The notes: a model not told the origin generated them from the sequence alone. Positions 1 through 8,530 are shown, numbered from the stretch's first letter. The stretch is DNA of 15,446 nt from Wenzhouxiangella sp. (GCA_021767625.1 JAASTB010000020.1:1-15446); one strand, 5' to 3'. Made by a program: numbers and translations.

Positions 1-2988
1 GCAGTGGAGTCCTACGGCCTCGATGCGGGCCTGTCTCAGTCCAGCGTGATCAGCATTGCCGAGGACGGCAACGGCTTCCTCTGGTTCGGCACGCAGGAGG
101 GCCTGCACCGCTTCGACGGCCATCGCTTCGACGTTCTTACGCACCAACCCGACGACCCCGACGCGCTGGTCAGCTCCACCATCGATGCCCTGGCCGTCGA
201 CGGCGACGAGCGCATGTGGCTGGGCAGCAACGACGCCGGCATCGAGGTCATCGACCTGGAAACCCTCGAGCGATGGCGCTTCGCCACCGAGCAGGGGCTT
301 TCCCACCTGCGGGTGGTCGACGTGGCGATCTCGCCTTCGGGGCAATCGGCCCTGATCGCCACGGCCGCCGGCGTCGATCGCGTCGACCTGGCCGGGCAGC
401 GCATCACCAATCTGCTCGCCCGCGACGGCCTGATCGGCCTGGCCCGGTTGGGGGAGTCGGACTGGCTGGCCGCCGATCGCGATTGCGCCCTGGTCTTCAG
501 CGACGGCCGCGAACGGCAACCGGACCTGCCCGGCTCGCCGGAGTGCAACGCAATGACTCAGGCGCCGGACGGCACGGCCTGGCTGGCGACCGACAGCGGC
601 GAGCTGCTGCGCGTGCGCCCCGATGAAGTCTCCGTGGTTTCCCCGCCGATCCGCCAGGACGGCGGCACGGCCTGGATCTCGAGCCTGTACGCCGAAGCGG
701 ACGGACGACTGCTGATCGGCAACAGCAAAGGCGGCGTGCTGGCCTGGGACCCGGCCCGGCCTTCGAGTTACACCCGCTGGCGCATGGACATCGGCGACAG
801 CGAGGTCACCCGCTTTTTCCGCGACAGTTCCGGAGTGCTGTGGATCGGCACCTTCGCCGACGGGCTCCACCGCGTGCTGCCGCTGTCCGAAACGGCCCTG
901 GCCAGCGGCGCGCCCGCCTCCGACGAACCCATCACCTGGCCCGACGAGATCGTCTGGGCCGTGCGGCGCGACGAGCATTTCAGCCTGCTGGGCACGGAGA
1001 ACGGGCTTTTCGTCCAGGCCGCCGACAGCGAAACATGGCAACAGCTGCCCGCACTCGCCGGCATCCCCATCCTTGCGCTGGCCGCCGAGACCTCCGGCGA
1101 CGGCTACTGGGTCGGCAGCTATCACGGCCTTTGGCGCTGGCGGCCGCCCGAGGCGCCGCAGCCGGTCGTGCCGGGCGAACTGCCCGACGAACGCATCACC
1201 GACCTGGTCGAACACGACGGCCGCCTGTGGATCACCACGCAGTCGGGGCTGGCCGCCCTGGCCGAAGGCCGATTGCGCCCGGAGCTGGTTCCGGAAGCGT
1301 TGCGCGACCCGTTCCTGACCACCCTGCGCGTCGACCGGGACGGCAGCCTCTGGGTCGGCAGCAACGAAAACGGCGTGTATCGATTCCGCCCCGGCGAAAC
1401 AAGCCAACACTTCTTCGCCGGATCGCGCGAGCGCTCCAGCAGCTCGATCTGGGCCATCCACCTCGAAGACGACCGGGTCTGGCTGGCGAGCTTCGGCGGC
1501 GGCCTGCTGCAGCTCGACCGCGAAGGCAGCGTCCAGCGCCAGATCACCACGGCCGACGGCCTGCCCAACAACGTCGTCTATCGCATCCTCCGCGACCCGG
1601 CCGGGCGCATGTGGCTGAGCACCAACCAGGGCCTGGCCGTGCTCGAGCCCGAGAGCGGGCAAGTCCAGCAGCTGGGGCGGCGCGACGGCCTGGTCAACCA
1701 GGAATTCAACGCCGGCGCGGCCTGGCAGGGCGGCGACGGCATGCTCTACTTCGGCGGCATGGACGGCGTCGATTCGGTCGCCAGCAGCGAGTTCTCGTTC
1801 GAGAGCCCGCCGGCGCGGCCGGTCATCGACGGGCTGACCATCGCGCACCGGCAGATCGGCGTGCTGGACGCCTTCGACGGCCTCGACGCCGCGCTGCCCT
1901 ATGCCCGCGAACTGCGGCTGGATCACGACAACGGCATTTTCGCGCTGCGCATGGTGGCCCTGGACTTCAACGCGCCCGGTGCCGCCCGGCTGCGCTACCG
2001 TGTGGAGGGCCTGCACGACGAATGGGTGCAGGTGCACGGCCCGGAGGCGGAATTCTCGGTCAACTACCTCTCGCCCGGCAGCTACCGCCTGCAGGTCGAG
2101 GCGGCCGGACGCGACGGCCAGTTCCGCAACGCGCACGCCCTGGACATCGTGCTGGCACCACCGCCGTGGCGTCACCCCATTGCCTACGTGCTCTACGCGC
2201 TGGGCCTGCTCGGGCTGCTGGCCCTGATCGTCTGGCGGGTGCAGCGCAACATGCACAACAAGCGCCGGCAGGTGGAAGTGCTGCACCAGCAGGTCGCCGA
2301 ACGCACCGCCGAGCTGCAGCGCCTCAACGAAGAATTGCAGCGCAGTAACCGCAAGCTCGACCAGGCCACCCGGCGCGATCCGCTCACCGGCCTGTCGAAC
2401 CGGCGCGACTTTCTCGACTGGATCGAAAAGACCCAGAAGGACCAGGATTTGCAGTCGCGCCCGCGGCTCTTGTTCCTGATGATCGACATCGACGACTTCA
2501 AGCAGATCAACGATCAGCGCGGCCACGCCGTGGGCGACCGCGTGCTCGTAGCCTTCGGCCAGCGCCTGGGCGAATTCTGCCGGGCCGAAGACATCCTGGT
2601 GCGCTGGGGCGGCGAGGAGTTCCTGCTCGTGGTCAACGATATCGAGCCTGCCCGGGGCGCCGCGCTGGCCGAACGCATCTGCCGTGCGGTATCCGACAAA
2701 CCCCTGGTGACCAGCAAGGACGAAAAAGTCAGCGTGACCTGCAGCATCGGCTACGCCGCCTGGCCCCTGCTGGAACCGGCCGAGACCCCCAATAGCTGGG
2801 AAGTCAGCGTCGACCTGGCCGACCGCGCCCTCTACACGGCCAAGGCCGGCGGCAAGAACGGCTGGCGCGGCATCGTTGCCGGCCCGCAAGCCCATGAAGA
2901 CCACTTCGGCACGGGCCTGTCCGCGCGGGAACTGGACGAACTGCTCGAGCGCGGCATCCTGGAAACCGTCTCGTCCTCGCCGGGCTGA
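1..2988 (+). CDS. Membrane diguanylate cyclase with two-component-type beta-propeller sensor (5' partial)
   Basis: Predicted to make cyclic di-GMP from two GTP at the inner membrane in response to a periplasmic signal. Counting from the GTG at base 4, most of the first ~640 residues are Reg_prop repeats (for example DGNGFLWFGTQEGLHRFDG near 21-39), which form a periplasmic propeller. A Y_Y_Y domain follows (~660-718), then one membrane helix (~726-744), a coiled coil (~750-788) and a GGDEF domain starting at RDPLTGLSNRR (791). The active site is GGEEF (869-873), a functional variant. RAED (860-863), five residues upstream, is a complete inhibitory I-site, so product feedback is expected. The frame is open at base 1 and no signal peptide is present, so the true start almost certainly lies outside the window. 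No receiver or histidine-kinase domain is seen: the propeller drives the cyclase directly. The signal is unknown. Confidence 0.93.
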   Translation, partial: AVESYGLDAGLSQSSVISIAEDGNGFLWFGTQEGLHRFDGHRFDVLTHQPDDPDALVSSTIDALAVDGDERMWLGSNDAGIEVIDLETLERWRFATEQGLSHLRVVDVAISPSGQSALIATAAGVDRVDLAGQRITNLLARDGLIGLARLGESDWLAADRDCALVFSDGRERQPDLPGSPECNAMTQAPDGTAWLATDSGELLRVRPDEVSVVSPPIRQDGGTAWISSLYAEADGRLLIGNSKGGVLAWDPARPSSYTRWRMDIGDSEVTRFFRDSSGVLWIGTFADGLHRVLPLSETALASGAPASDEPITWPDEIVWAVRRDEHFSLLGTENGLFVQAADSETWQQLPALAGIPILALAAETSGDGYWVGSYHGLWRWRPPEAPQPVVPGELPDERITDLVEHDGRLWITTQSGLAALAEGRLRPELVPEALRDPFLTTLRVDRDGSLWVGSNENGVYRFRPGETSQHFFAGSRERSSSSIWAIHLEDDRVWLASFGGGLLQLDREGSVQRQITTADGLPNNVVYRILRDPAGRMWLSTNQGLAVLEPESGQVQQLGRRDGLVNQEFNAGAAWQGGDGMLYFGGMDGVDSVASSEFSFESPPARPVIDGLTIAHRQIGVLDAFDGLDAALPYARELRLDHDNGIFALRMVALDFNAPGAARLRYRVEGLHDEWVQVHGPEAEFSVNYLSPGSYRLQVEAAGRDGQFRNAHALDIVLAPPPWRHPIAYVLYALGLLGLLALIVWRVQRNMHNKRRQVEVLHQQVAERTAELQRLNEELQRSNRKLDQATRRDPLTGLSNRRDFLDWIEKTQKDQDLQSRPRLLFLMIDIDDFKQINDQRGHAVGDRVLVAFGQRLGEFCRAEDILVRWGGEEFLLVVNDIEPARGAALAERICRAVSDKPLVTSKDEKVSVTCSIGYAAWPLLEPAETPNSWEVSVDLADRALYTAKAGGKNGWRGIVAGPQAHEDHFGTGLSARELDELLERGILETVSSSPG

Positions 2989-3074
2989 AGCCCCTTCAAG
3001 AACGCGCCGGGTCCGATTCGCGCCAGAGCCGACCGACGGGCATAATCCTCGTCGGACACGAGCGATGGTTTCCC

Positions 3075-4166
3075 ATGCGCAAACTGATTCTGCTGATCGG
3101 CGTGCCGGTGCTTTTGATCGCCGCCTACGTTCTCTATCTTGCCGCCGATGCCGGCGAGTTCCGCAGCGTGGAAAATCTGCACCCCGGCGAATGCCGCCAG
3201 GTCGCCGGTGTGCCCGGCGCCGAAGACATCACCCTGCACCCCAAGCGGGATCTCGCGCTAATCTCGAGCTTCGACCGCCGCGCCGCCATGGCCGGCGAGG
3301 TCCGACCCGGCGGCATCCATGCCTGGTCGCTCGACGGTTCGATGGACTCGCCCGTCAAGCTGACCCCCGACGCCGGGAAGGACTTCAGGCCGCACGGCAT
3401 CTCGCTGTTCGTCGATGACGAGGGCCGCGCGACGCTGTTCGTGGTCAATCACCCGGGCGAGTCGCTGTTCGGAGACCAGTCCGGCGAATCGGCCGGACCG
3501 GCCCACACCGTGGAAGTCTTCGACCTGGAAGGCCGGCGTCTCGTGCACCGCGAAACCCTGGCGCACGAATCGATGATCAGCCCCAACGACATCGTCGCCG
3601 TGGACCACGAACGCTTCTACTTCACCAACGACCACGGCAGCGCGCCGGGCTGGAAACGAACCCTGGAAGACTATCTGCGCCTGGGCTGGGCCAACGTGGT
3701 CTACTTCGACGGCAACGAATACCGCGAGGTCGCCGACGGCCTGACCTACGCCAACGGCATCAACCTCTCGACCGACGGGATGCGCTTGTTCGTCGCCGAA
3801 GTCACCCACGGGCGCATCCGCGACTACCGCCGCGATCTGCAAGACGGCAGCCTCGAAGAGCTGCGCCGCTTCGACGTGGGCTTCGGCGTCGACAATATAG
3901 AAGTCGATCCGGACAACGGCGACCTGCTGCTAGGCGGCCACGTCAAGCTGCTGACCTTCACCCGCCACGCCGGCGATGCAGAGGTCCTCGCCCCGTCACA
4001 GGCCGCACGCGTTCGACTCCACCCCGAGCCAAGAATCGAGACGCTATTTCTCGACGACGGCGAACTGATTTCCGGCGCCAGCGTCGCCACGGCGCGTGAT
4101 CAAAGAGTGTTGATCGGATCGGTATTCGAGCCGCACATGGTCGTGTGCGGCCGTAGCGTCGACTAA
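3075..4166 (+). CDS. Paraoxonase-like (PON/arylesterase, SMP-30 superfamily) lactonase
   Basis: Predicted calcium-dependent six-bladed-propeller hydrolase of lactones or aryl esters, 363 residues against 355 for human PON1. Aligning by eye with PON1, every key position is present: calcium ligands E50-D51 (GAEDI), N171 (SPNDIVAV), N227 (ANGIN) and D273-N274 (VDNI); catalytic-site histidines H107 (PHGIS) and H126 (VVNHP); and a cysteine pair C40/C358 placed like the PON1 C42-C353 disulfide. Residues 3-22 form an uncleaved-looking hydrophobic anchor, as in PON1, so the enzyme probably faces the periplasm. The start is the ATG at 3075. No strong Shine-Dalgarno is seen; the 86-bp gap upstream has a CATAAT that could be a -10. 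It is probably transcribed alone, as its downstream neighbour is convergent. Substrate is unknown: acyl-homoserine lactones are possible but not shown. Confidence 0.9.
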   Translation: MRKLILLIGVPVLLIAAYVLYLAADAGEFRSVENLHPGECRQVAGVPGAEDITLHPKRDLALISSFDRRAAMAGEVRPGGIHAWSLDGSMDSPVKLTPDAGKDFRPHGISLFVDDEGRATLFVVNHPGESLFGDQSGESAGPAHTVEVFDLEGRRLVHRETLAHESMISPNDIVAVDHERFYFTNDHGSAPGWKRTLEDYLRLGWANVVYFDGNEYREVADGLTYANGINLSTDGMRLFVAEVTHGRIRDYRRDLQDGSLEELRRFDVGFGVDNIEVDPDNGDLLLGGHVKLLTFTRHAGDAEVLAPSQAARVRLHPEPRIETLFLDDGELISGASVATARDQRVLIGSVFEPHMVVCGRSVD

Positions 4167-4257
4167 CGAAGTGAATTGAGCGGGAGTCACGCCTCGGATC
4201 GACCAGTCATCCGTAGCCACCAGGGTTGCTCTTTCGCAGAAGATATCCGCAGCGGCC

Positions 4258-4503
4258 TCAGCCGGCGTGCTGCTTCAGGTAGTTGGCAATCTCGTCCTTG
4301 AGGTGGAGGCGGCGTTCACGGGCCTGCTTTTCGGTGTCGCTGCTGACAGCCTCGACCTCGGTTTCCATTCGGTGGACCTGCCGATTGACGGTGTGGTACT
4401 CGTCCGCCAGCTTCTTGAAGTGAGCGTCGGTGGTTTTCAGCTCATGGATCGTTTCCGCATACTCGGGAAACTCCTCGGCCAATTCATGGGGGGTATGGGT
4501 CAT
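4258..4503 (-). CDS. YdcH/DUF465 family small coiled-coil protein
   Basis: An 81-residue, highly charged, all-helical protein beginning MTHTPHELAEEFPEYAETIH and ending in LKDEIANYLKQ. The spacing of short helix, HFKKLADEYHTVNRQVHRME and a C-terminal DEI helix is typical of the YdcH (DUF465) family, cytosolic proteins of about 70-85 residues with no settled function. I chose the ATG at 4503 over the TTG at 4518 because GAGGAG (4511-4516) lies 7 bases before the ATG. The TTG overlaps that ribosome-binding site. It converges with the paraoxonase gene across ~90 bp with no clear terminator. The family is recognised with good confidence; the cellular role is not known. Confidence 0.85.
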   Translation of the reverse strand: MTHTPHELAEEFPEYAETIHELKTTDAHFKKLADEYHTVNRQVHRMETEVEAVSSDTEKQARERRLHLKDEIANYLKQHAG

Positions 4504-4599
4504 TTCAGGGCTCCTCAATCAGGATTGGATTCACGGCCACCGGCTTTCAAGCCGCAGACCGGGTAACTTGACCTGCTCAAGGTAACACTTCGGGCGACA

Positions 4600-4779
4600 T
4601 CAGCGAACGCGAATATACAACGTAGCCGTTCCCGTAACCACTTCGCCCTCGGCGTCCTCGGGAATATCCTCCGGCGCCCCGACGACCACGCAGCCTGCTG
4701 CCGCACCCAGGGCCAATCTATCGGCCAGCGCCACGGCATATCCGAACTGGTCGCGATCGGACGAAGATTCTGGACACGC
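4600..4779 (-). pseudogene. Remnant of an FG-GAP beta-propeller repeat protein
   Basis: On the minus strand this reads DRDQFGYAVALADRLALG, then CVVVGAPEDIPEDAEG, then GTATLYIRVR and a stop. FGYAVAL, VVVGAPED and TLYI are spaced as in one FG-GAP repeat (FG..VA......VVGAP.D....G..YVF) of secreted integrin-like propeller proteins. Only one unit remains. Upstream (to 4851) the frame loses resemblance and is Cys/Ser rich, with no signal peptide. A well-placed GGAG at the nearby ATG (~4826) leads into a different frame. I read this as the decayed C-terminal end of a larger gene rather than a working small protein. The match is by eye from one repeat, so confidence is modest. Confidence 0.4.
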
Positions 4780-4965
4780 ACGATCCGTAAGAAATCTCCT
4801 ACAACAACCCGCACTACTTTCCGCATTTTCTCCTTTGGTAAATTGCACCACAATCGAGCTCCCGCGTACTGCCGCATTCGCACTCCGCTCCTCTTTGCGG
4901 GGCCCACACTCGATCAGATTTCCTGGAACCGATCAATACACAGCGCTAAGAAAGGCAAACCACAT

Positions 4966-5394
4966 ATGTCCCTCGAAAGACAGAACAGCAAGCGGCCGGC
5001 ATGGGTGTGGATCATTTCTATACTCATTATGATCTCGGTCGGCTTTACCTTGCTGTCCCTGTATTTCGTAGGCTCCGGCGCAATCCCGATTCCCGCCGAA
5101 GCTGACAGCCACCTGTCACAGATGACGATGTTCGACTATTCACTGGCCGTCTTTTTGGCGCTCGCACAGCTCTATGCGGCGATTGCGTTCCTTCGCCTGA
5201 AGAAAATTGCGTTCTATGTCTTTTCCAGCGCACTGGCGATGAACGTATTGATTTCCTTCTGGCATGCGATCGTCAAAGGCCTCAATGTCGGCACTGCCCA
5301 GTCCGGGCTGATTGGCACCGTCATTGGGTGGGCGATAGGTCTCGCCATCTGCGCTTATGCATGGCGGCTCATGAAACAAGGCGTTCTCACCTGA
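4966..5394 (+). CDS. Four-helix integral membrane protein of unknown function
   Basis: A 142-residue protein with four hydrophobic segments (about 13-36, 57-76, 80-100 and 114-134), a basic N-terminus (RQNSKRPAW) and positive residues at the ends of helices (RLKK, WRLMKQ). I do not recognise a named family. It resembles generic small four-helix inner-membrane proteins. The frame is open back to 4843, but the ATG at 4966 is preferred: an AAGAAAGG-like Shine-Dalgarno sits about 10 bases upstream, and the translation upstream of it does not look like protein. It stands alone: the FG-GAP remnant diverges from it and the LytTR gene converges on it. The 160 bp to the LytTR stop codon hold no gene or clear terminator that I can see. 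Confidence 0.72.
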   Translation: MSLERQNSKRPAWVWIISILIMISVGFTLLSLYFVGSGAIPIPAEADSHLSQMTMFDYSLAVFLALAQLYAAIAFLRLKKIAFYVFSSALAMNVLISFWHAIVKGLNVGTAQSGLIGTVIGWAIGLAICAYAWRLMKQGVLT

Positions 5395-5554
5395 TCCCCC
5401 TCATCCTCCCCGGGGGCATTGAACAACGCACCAGCCTCTCTACGGAGCCTGGGTCGCGCACGAATGAAACGACGAGAGCAAACGAATCCCCGCCAGGCGC
5501 CGACCCCGCGGCGGTCAGTTTCACGGGTAACTGCTGGTTGCCCTGCGTTCCCGC

Positions 5555-6436
5555 TCAGGTCAGCCCGGAGCGGTAGCTGCGCGAGCAAGGCAGTTCGGTT
5601 CCATCGACAAGCTTCAGTCTCGCATCGCCGCTTTCGAGCGGCTCGATTTCGGCGACCCGGTTGATCCGGACCAGGTAGCTGCGGTGAACCCGCCTGAAGC
5701 GCTCGGGATCGAGCCGCTCGAGAAGGCCCTTCATGGTGCTCCGCAGTGGGTACTCGCGCCCGCCGACGACCAGGTTGACGTAGTTGCCGGCGGCCTGCGC
5801 ATAGTCGATGTCGGCGGCCGGCACCAGGAACTCCCGGCCCAGCATCTTGACCAGGAAGCGATCGCAATAGTCAGGCGGGCCATCGGCTGCGTCGTCGTCC
5901 GACACGGGGTCGGGCCGGCCGTCCGGCGGCGCGTCGAGCCAGCGCGCCTCACCGGCGAGGCGCCGGAGGATGAAGCGATAGCCCTCGATGAAGAGCACGA
6001 TGCCGGCGTAGGTTCGCGCATCCTTGAGGTATTCGTAGGCCAGCTCGCCCGGCCAGTAGCCGAAATCGTAGTCACCGCCGGCCAGGCGATAGGCGGCTTC
6101 ACGCATCGCAACCATCAGCAGCACGTGGGCGAGCGAAAACACGACGCTGGCGAGGACATGACCGGCCAGCCACCGGACGGGGTGTGACCAGCTCCAGGCC
6201 CAGTGGCGCGTGAACACCACCACCGGCCACACCAGCAGCAGTAGCGCCAGGGCGCTCGAACACTCCCAGACAACCGGCTCCCAGCGGGCCGTGGAGTCGG
6301 CGGCTTCGAGCTCGAGCACCCGGACCACGCTGTTGGCGACCCCGTTGACCAGGTAGAGAACGATCCAGAACCCCCATTCGAAGCCTCTCCGATAGGGTGC
6401 GTACCAGTCCAGGAACGATCGGGAATCCATTCGCAT
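5555..6436 (-). CDS. Membrane-anchored LytTR-family DNA-binding regulator
   Basis: A 293-residue protein with four predicted membrane helices (about 22-40, 59-77, 88-110, 143-158), an acidic linker (~168-190) and a C-terminal LytTR domain (~192-290). The family signatures are DIDYAQAAGNYVNLVV, LRSTMKGLLERL and the ERFRRVHRSYLVRINRV core that enters the major groove, followed by LKLVDGTELPCSRSY. There is no receiver domain, so the membrane part probably senses the signal. Starts at 6436 (MRMDSRSF) or 6430 (MDSRSF) are equally plausible; neither has a strong Shine-Dalgarno. It is divergent from the acyltransferase gene, and the region between contains a LytTR-type double box, so it probably controls itself, its neighbour, or both. 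The family assignment is firm; the target is inferred. Confidence 0.9.
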   Translation of the reverse strand: MRMDSRSFLDWYAPYRRGFEWGFWIVLYLVNGVANSVVRVLELEAADSTARWEPVVWECSSALALLLLVWPVVVFTRHWAWSWSHPVRWLAGHVLASVVFSLAHVLLMVAMREAAYRLAGGDYDFGYWPGELAYEYLKDARTYAGIVLFIEGYRFILRRLAGEARWLDAPPDGRPDPVSDDDAADGPPDYCDRFLVKMLGREFLVPAADIDYAQAAGNYVNLVVGGREYPLRSTMKGLLERLDPERFRRVHRSYLVRINRVAEIEPLESGDARLKLVDGTELPCSRSYRSGLT

Positions 6437-6471
6437 GCCACGATTCTAGCCGAGCTTCATCGCGCCAGCCG

Positions 6472-6501
6472 GCGGTTGGTCCCCGCCTGCCAACGGTTCG
6501 T
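6472..6501 (+). promoter_or_regulatory. LytTR-type double binding site between the regulator and acyltransferase genes
   Basis: Two direct 9-mers, GCGGTTGGT (6472-6480) and ACGGTTCGT (6493-6501), are separated by exactly 12 bp, placing them two helical turns apart. Known LytTR sites are two direct repeats resembling WMMGTTNRK with 12-13 bp between; these match 7 of 9 and 8 of 9 positions. The second also resembles the AlgR core CCGTTCGTC. The site lies 36 bp before the LytTR start and 67 bp before the acyltransferase start. A separate perfect inverted repeat CGGCAG-GAGT-CTGCCG follows at 6516-6531 and may be another operator. Binding is inferred, not shown. Confidence 0.6.
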
Positions 6502-6567
6502 CCCTTGCCGCTTTCCGGCAGGAGTCTGCCGCAGGAAGATAGCGCAAATCCTGCTCAGACTTCGATC

Positions 6568-7806
6568 ATGGACCGATTGACCGCTTCAGAAAGACGCCAC
6601 GACGTGGATGCCGTGCGCACCGGCGCCTTTGCACTGCTGATCCTCTACCACGTCGGCATGGTCTACGTAGCCGATTGGGGCTTTCACATCAAAAGCCCCA
6701 GCACCGCGGAGTGGCTGCAGTGGCCCATGGTGGCCATCAACCGCTGGCGGATGCCGCTCATCTTTCTGGTCTCGGGCCTGGCGCTAGGCTTGAGCGCACT
6801 GGCACGGCGCCCCGGCCTGATGGCGCTGCGCCGCACCAGTCTGCTGCTGGTGCCGCTTATCTTCGGCATGCTGGCCATCGTCCCGATCCAGGCCTGGGTG
6901 GAAGCGCGCGCCAACGGCGCATTCGAGGCCGGCTTCGGCGCGTTCATGCTGAGGTACCTGCAGCTCAAGCCCTGGCCCGGCGGCGGCTTCGCCGGGGCCG
7001 AGTTCGGCGTGACCTGGAACCACCTCTGGTACCTGGCCTACCTGTGGACCTACACGCTGGTGCTCGCGGCCGGCGTGGCACTGCACCGGGCGATCCGGAC
7101 CCCGAACCCGGAGCAGACGCAGAAGCAGGCGCCAATCGGACGGATCGGCATCGCCTGCCTTGTGACGCTGCCCGTGCTGTGGTGGTTTTTCGTGCTCTAT
7201 GGACTCGAACCGCAATTCGGCGACACCAAGGCGCTGACCGACGACTGGGCCCAGCACGCCAAGTACTTCCCGGTCTTCCTGTTCGGGTTCTTCCTGGCCC
7301 GGCGGCGCGCCTGGTGGACGGCTGTTCGCGTGTATCGGCGAACGCCACTCGCGCTGGCCCTGACCGGCCTGAGCATCTACATGGCGCTTCGCATCGCCGG
7401 ACGCACGTTGTCACCCGAGGAAGTGGCTGCACTGCCCGACCTAAACTGGCGGGCGATCTCCGACAGCGCCCACGCGCTCTACGCCTGGAACGCGCTGCTG
7501 GCCATACTCGGCTACGCCGCCGCATGGCTGAACCGGCCGCGACGCTGGATGCCCTATGCCAACCGGGCCGTCTATCCCTGGTACATCCTCCACCAGAGCC
7601 TGATCGTGCCGCTCGCCGCAGTGCTGATTCCGTTGTCCCTGCCCGGCCCGGTCGAGGCCATGCTCGTGCTCACCGGCACGATTGCCGGCTGTGCCGCGAT
7701 CCATCACTTCGTCCTACTCAGAGTCCGCTGGCTTCAGCCGCTCATGGGTGTTCAACTTGCGCCGAGACCAACAATCCCAGCGACCCGCCGGGGCTCGGCG
7801 GCATAA
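6568..7806 (+). CDS. Acyltransferase family 3 membrane protein (OpgC/MdoC-like)
   Basis: A 412-residue polytopic membrane protein of the acyltransferase-3 family, which moves acyl groups onto extracytoplasmic carbohydrates. The family's R-x10-H signature is present near the N-terminus (R17 to H28, in AVRTGAFALLILYHVG). About ten hydrophobic segments follow, with the typical FLVSGLALG and YPWYILHQSLIVPLA blocks. The overall style resembles OpgC/MdoC-type glucan-modifying members, but the substrate cannot be told from sequence. The ATG at 6568 fits the family N-terminus; the frame is open further upstream (to 6397) but that stretch overlaps the LytTR gene and is not protein-like. The ribosome-binding site is weak. 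Regulation by the adjacent LytTR protein is likely. A 9-bp GC hairpin follows the stop codon. Confidence 0.88.
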   Translation: MDRLTASERRHDVDAVRTGAFALLILYHVGMVYVADWGFHIKSPSTAEWLQWPMVAINRWRMPLIFLVSGLALGLSALARRPGLMALRRTSLLLVPLIFGMLAIVPIQAWVEARANGAFEAGFGAFMLRYLQLKPWPGGGFAGAEFGVTWNHLWYLAYLWTYTLVLAAGVALHRAIRTPNPEQTQKQAPIGRIGIACLVTLPVLWWFFVLYGLEPQFGDTKALTDDWAQHAKYFPVFLFGFFLARRRAWWTAVRVYRRTPLALALTGLSIYMALRIAGRTLSPEEVAALPDLNWRAISDSAHALYAWNALLAILGYAAAWLNRPRRWMPYANRAVYPWYILHQSLIVPLAAVLIPLSLPGPVEAMLVLTGTIAGCAAIHHFVLLRVRWLQPLMGVQLAPRPTIPATRRGSAA

Positions 7807-7811
7807 ACTTT

Positions 7812-7836
7812 CCGGCCCGCGCGCGCTGCGGGCCGG
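7812..7836 (+). terminator. GC-rich hairpin after the acyltransferase gene
   Basis: CCGGCCCGC (7812-7820) pairs perfectly with GCGGGCCGG (7828-7836) around a 7-base loop, starting 6 bases after the stop codon. There is no T-run on either side, so it is a weak intrinsic terminator at best, though such T-less hairpins after stop codons are common in GC-rich genomes. It lies between convergent genes and could serve both. Confidence 0.5.
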
Positions 7837-7912
7837 CCACCCGCTCCCGACGGCGGCCACCATGGCGCAACTCCAGCTATCCACGGCCCGATCCCAGGGA
7901 AAAGGAACAGAA

Positions 7913-8530
7913 CTACTCTTCAAATAGGCTTTTGAGTATTTCGTAGGAAAGGACCCGGGAGCCGTCTTGTGCATAGACCGGATCGTCTTTTCGTAGATCT
8001 CGGCGCAAACGACCCTCAACTTCAGCATCACCCCCTTGTGGTGGATAGCCATCCTTGAGGTTAATCAGCAATTGCCTGCCATTTACCGCATGAACGACAA
8101 ACGTTGCCTGCCTGGTCCCCGCCGAATGGTACATATCGTTCAGTGCTTCGTAATCCAGGAAAAGGACAACATCCCACCCAACCTCCAGGTCAAAGGACAG
8201 AGTGTGGTGTACGCTTTCGCCATTCACCTCACCACCAGGCAGATACAAATCGAACCTCGCAGGGGGAGCCTCGCCATGCACAACATCGGCCAGAACCATT
8301 GAATACCTGGTGAAAATCATTTCACCTTCGGACCGCCTCCCCCATTCATCAATATGCTTGTGGTTTATAGAAACCACTGCTTTGTCTGCGACTTCGGCAC
8401 GGACCAAGGCATCAGCGCCGAAGCGACTGAACATTTCGTCAAATGTCGCGGGGAAAGCTTGCGATGCGTGCAAGTGAGAAGCCTGAATCAGAGCACAAGC
8501 AAAGAGGGCGCCAAGGAGTGCGTTCTTCAT
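7913..8530 (-). CDS. Secreted protein of unknown function with a GG-rich beta domain
   Basis: A 205-residue protein starting MKNALLGALFACALIQASH, a clear Sec signal peptide likely cut near LHA-SQA. An in-frame ATG at 8551 (MKLGSWSMKN) is the alternative start; neither has a good Shine-Dalgarno. The mature part looks beta-rich: a segment like RYSMVLADVVHGEAPPARFD, then LPGGEVNGE, then a GWDVVLFLD strand. This layout (an induced-transport-like strand, a GG turn, then 'G..VVLFL') recurs in exported bacterial proteins of unknown role, but I cannot name the family. No enzyme motif or lipobox is seen. The gene is divergent from the 130-residue secreted protein, with a 250-bp shared upstream region, and convergent with the acyltransferase gene. 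Confidence 0.75.
   Translation of the reverse strand: MKNALLGALFACALIQASHLHASQAFPATFDEMFSRFGADALVRAEVADKAVVSINHKHIDEWGRRSEGEMIFTRYSMVLADVVHGEAPPARFDLYLPGGEVNGESVHHTLSFDLEVGWDVVLFLDYEALNDMYHSAGTRQATFVVHAVNGRQLLINLKDGYPPQGGDAEVEGRLRRDLRKDDPVYAQDGSRVLSYEILKSLFEE

Noticed and set aside
840..2348. Long plus-strand open frame inside the diguanylate cyclase gene
   Set aside because: It is Arg/Pro/Ala-rich with no domain, and lies wholly inside a gene with clear Reg_prop repeats: a GC-driven shadow.
4561..4586. Inverted repeat GTAACTTGA ... TCAAGGTAAC before the YdcH-like gene
   Set aside because: Arms are imperfect and short; no link to a promoter or regulator could be supported.
4515..4907. Minus-strand frame with a good GGAG before an ATG near 4826
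   Set aside because: Although the ribosome-binding site looks fine, the product is a basic, low-order sequence without a family, while the FG-GAP pattern is in the other frame.
5684..6187. Plus-strand frame of 167 codons opposite the LytTR gene
   Set aside because: Mirror of the LytTR coding strand with no own start signal; the LytTR domain on the other strand is unmistakable.
6675..7946. Open frame of 423 codons overlapping the acyltransferase
   Set aside because: Arg/His/Pro-rich composition without membrane segments; the other frame carries the acyltransferase-3 motifs.
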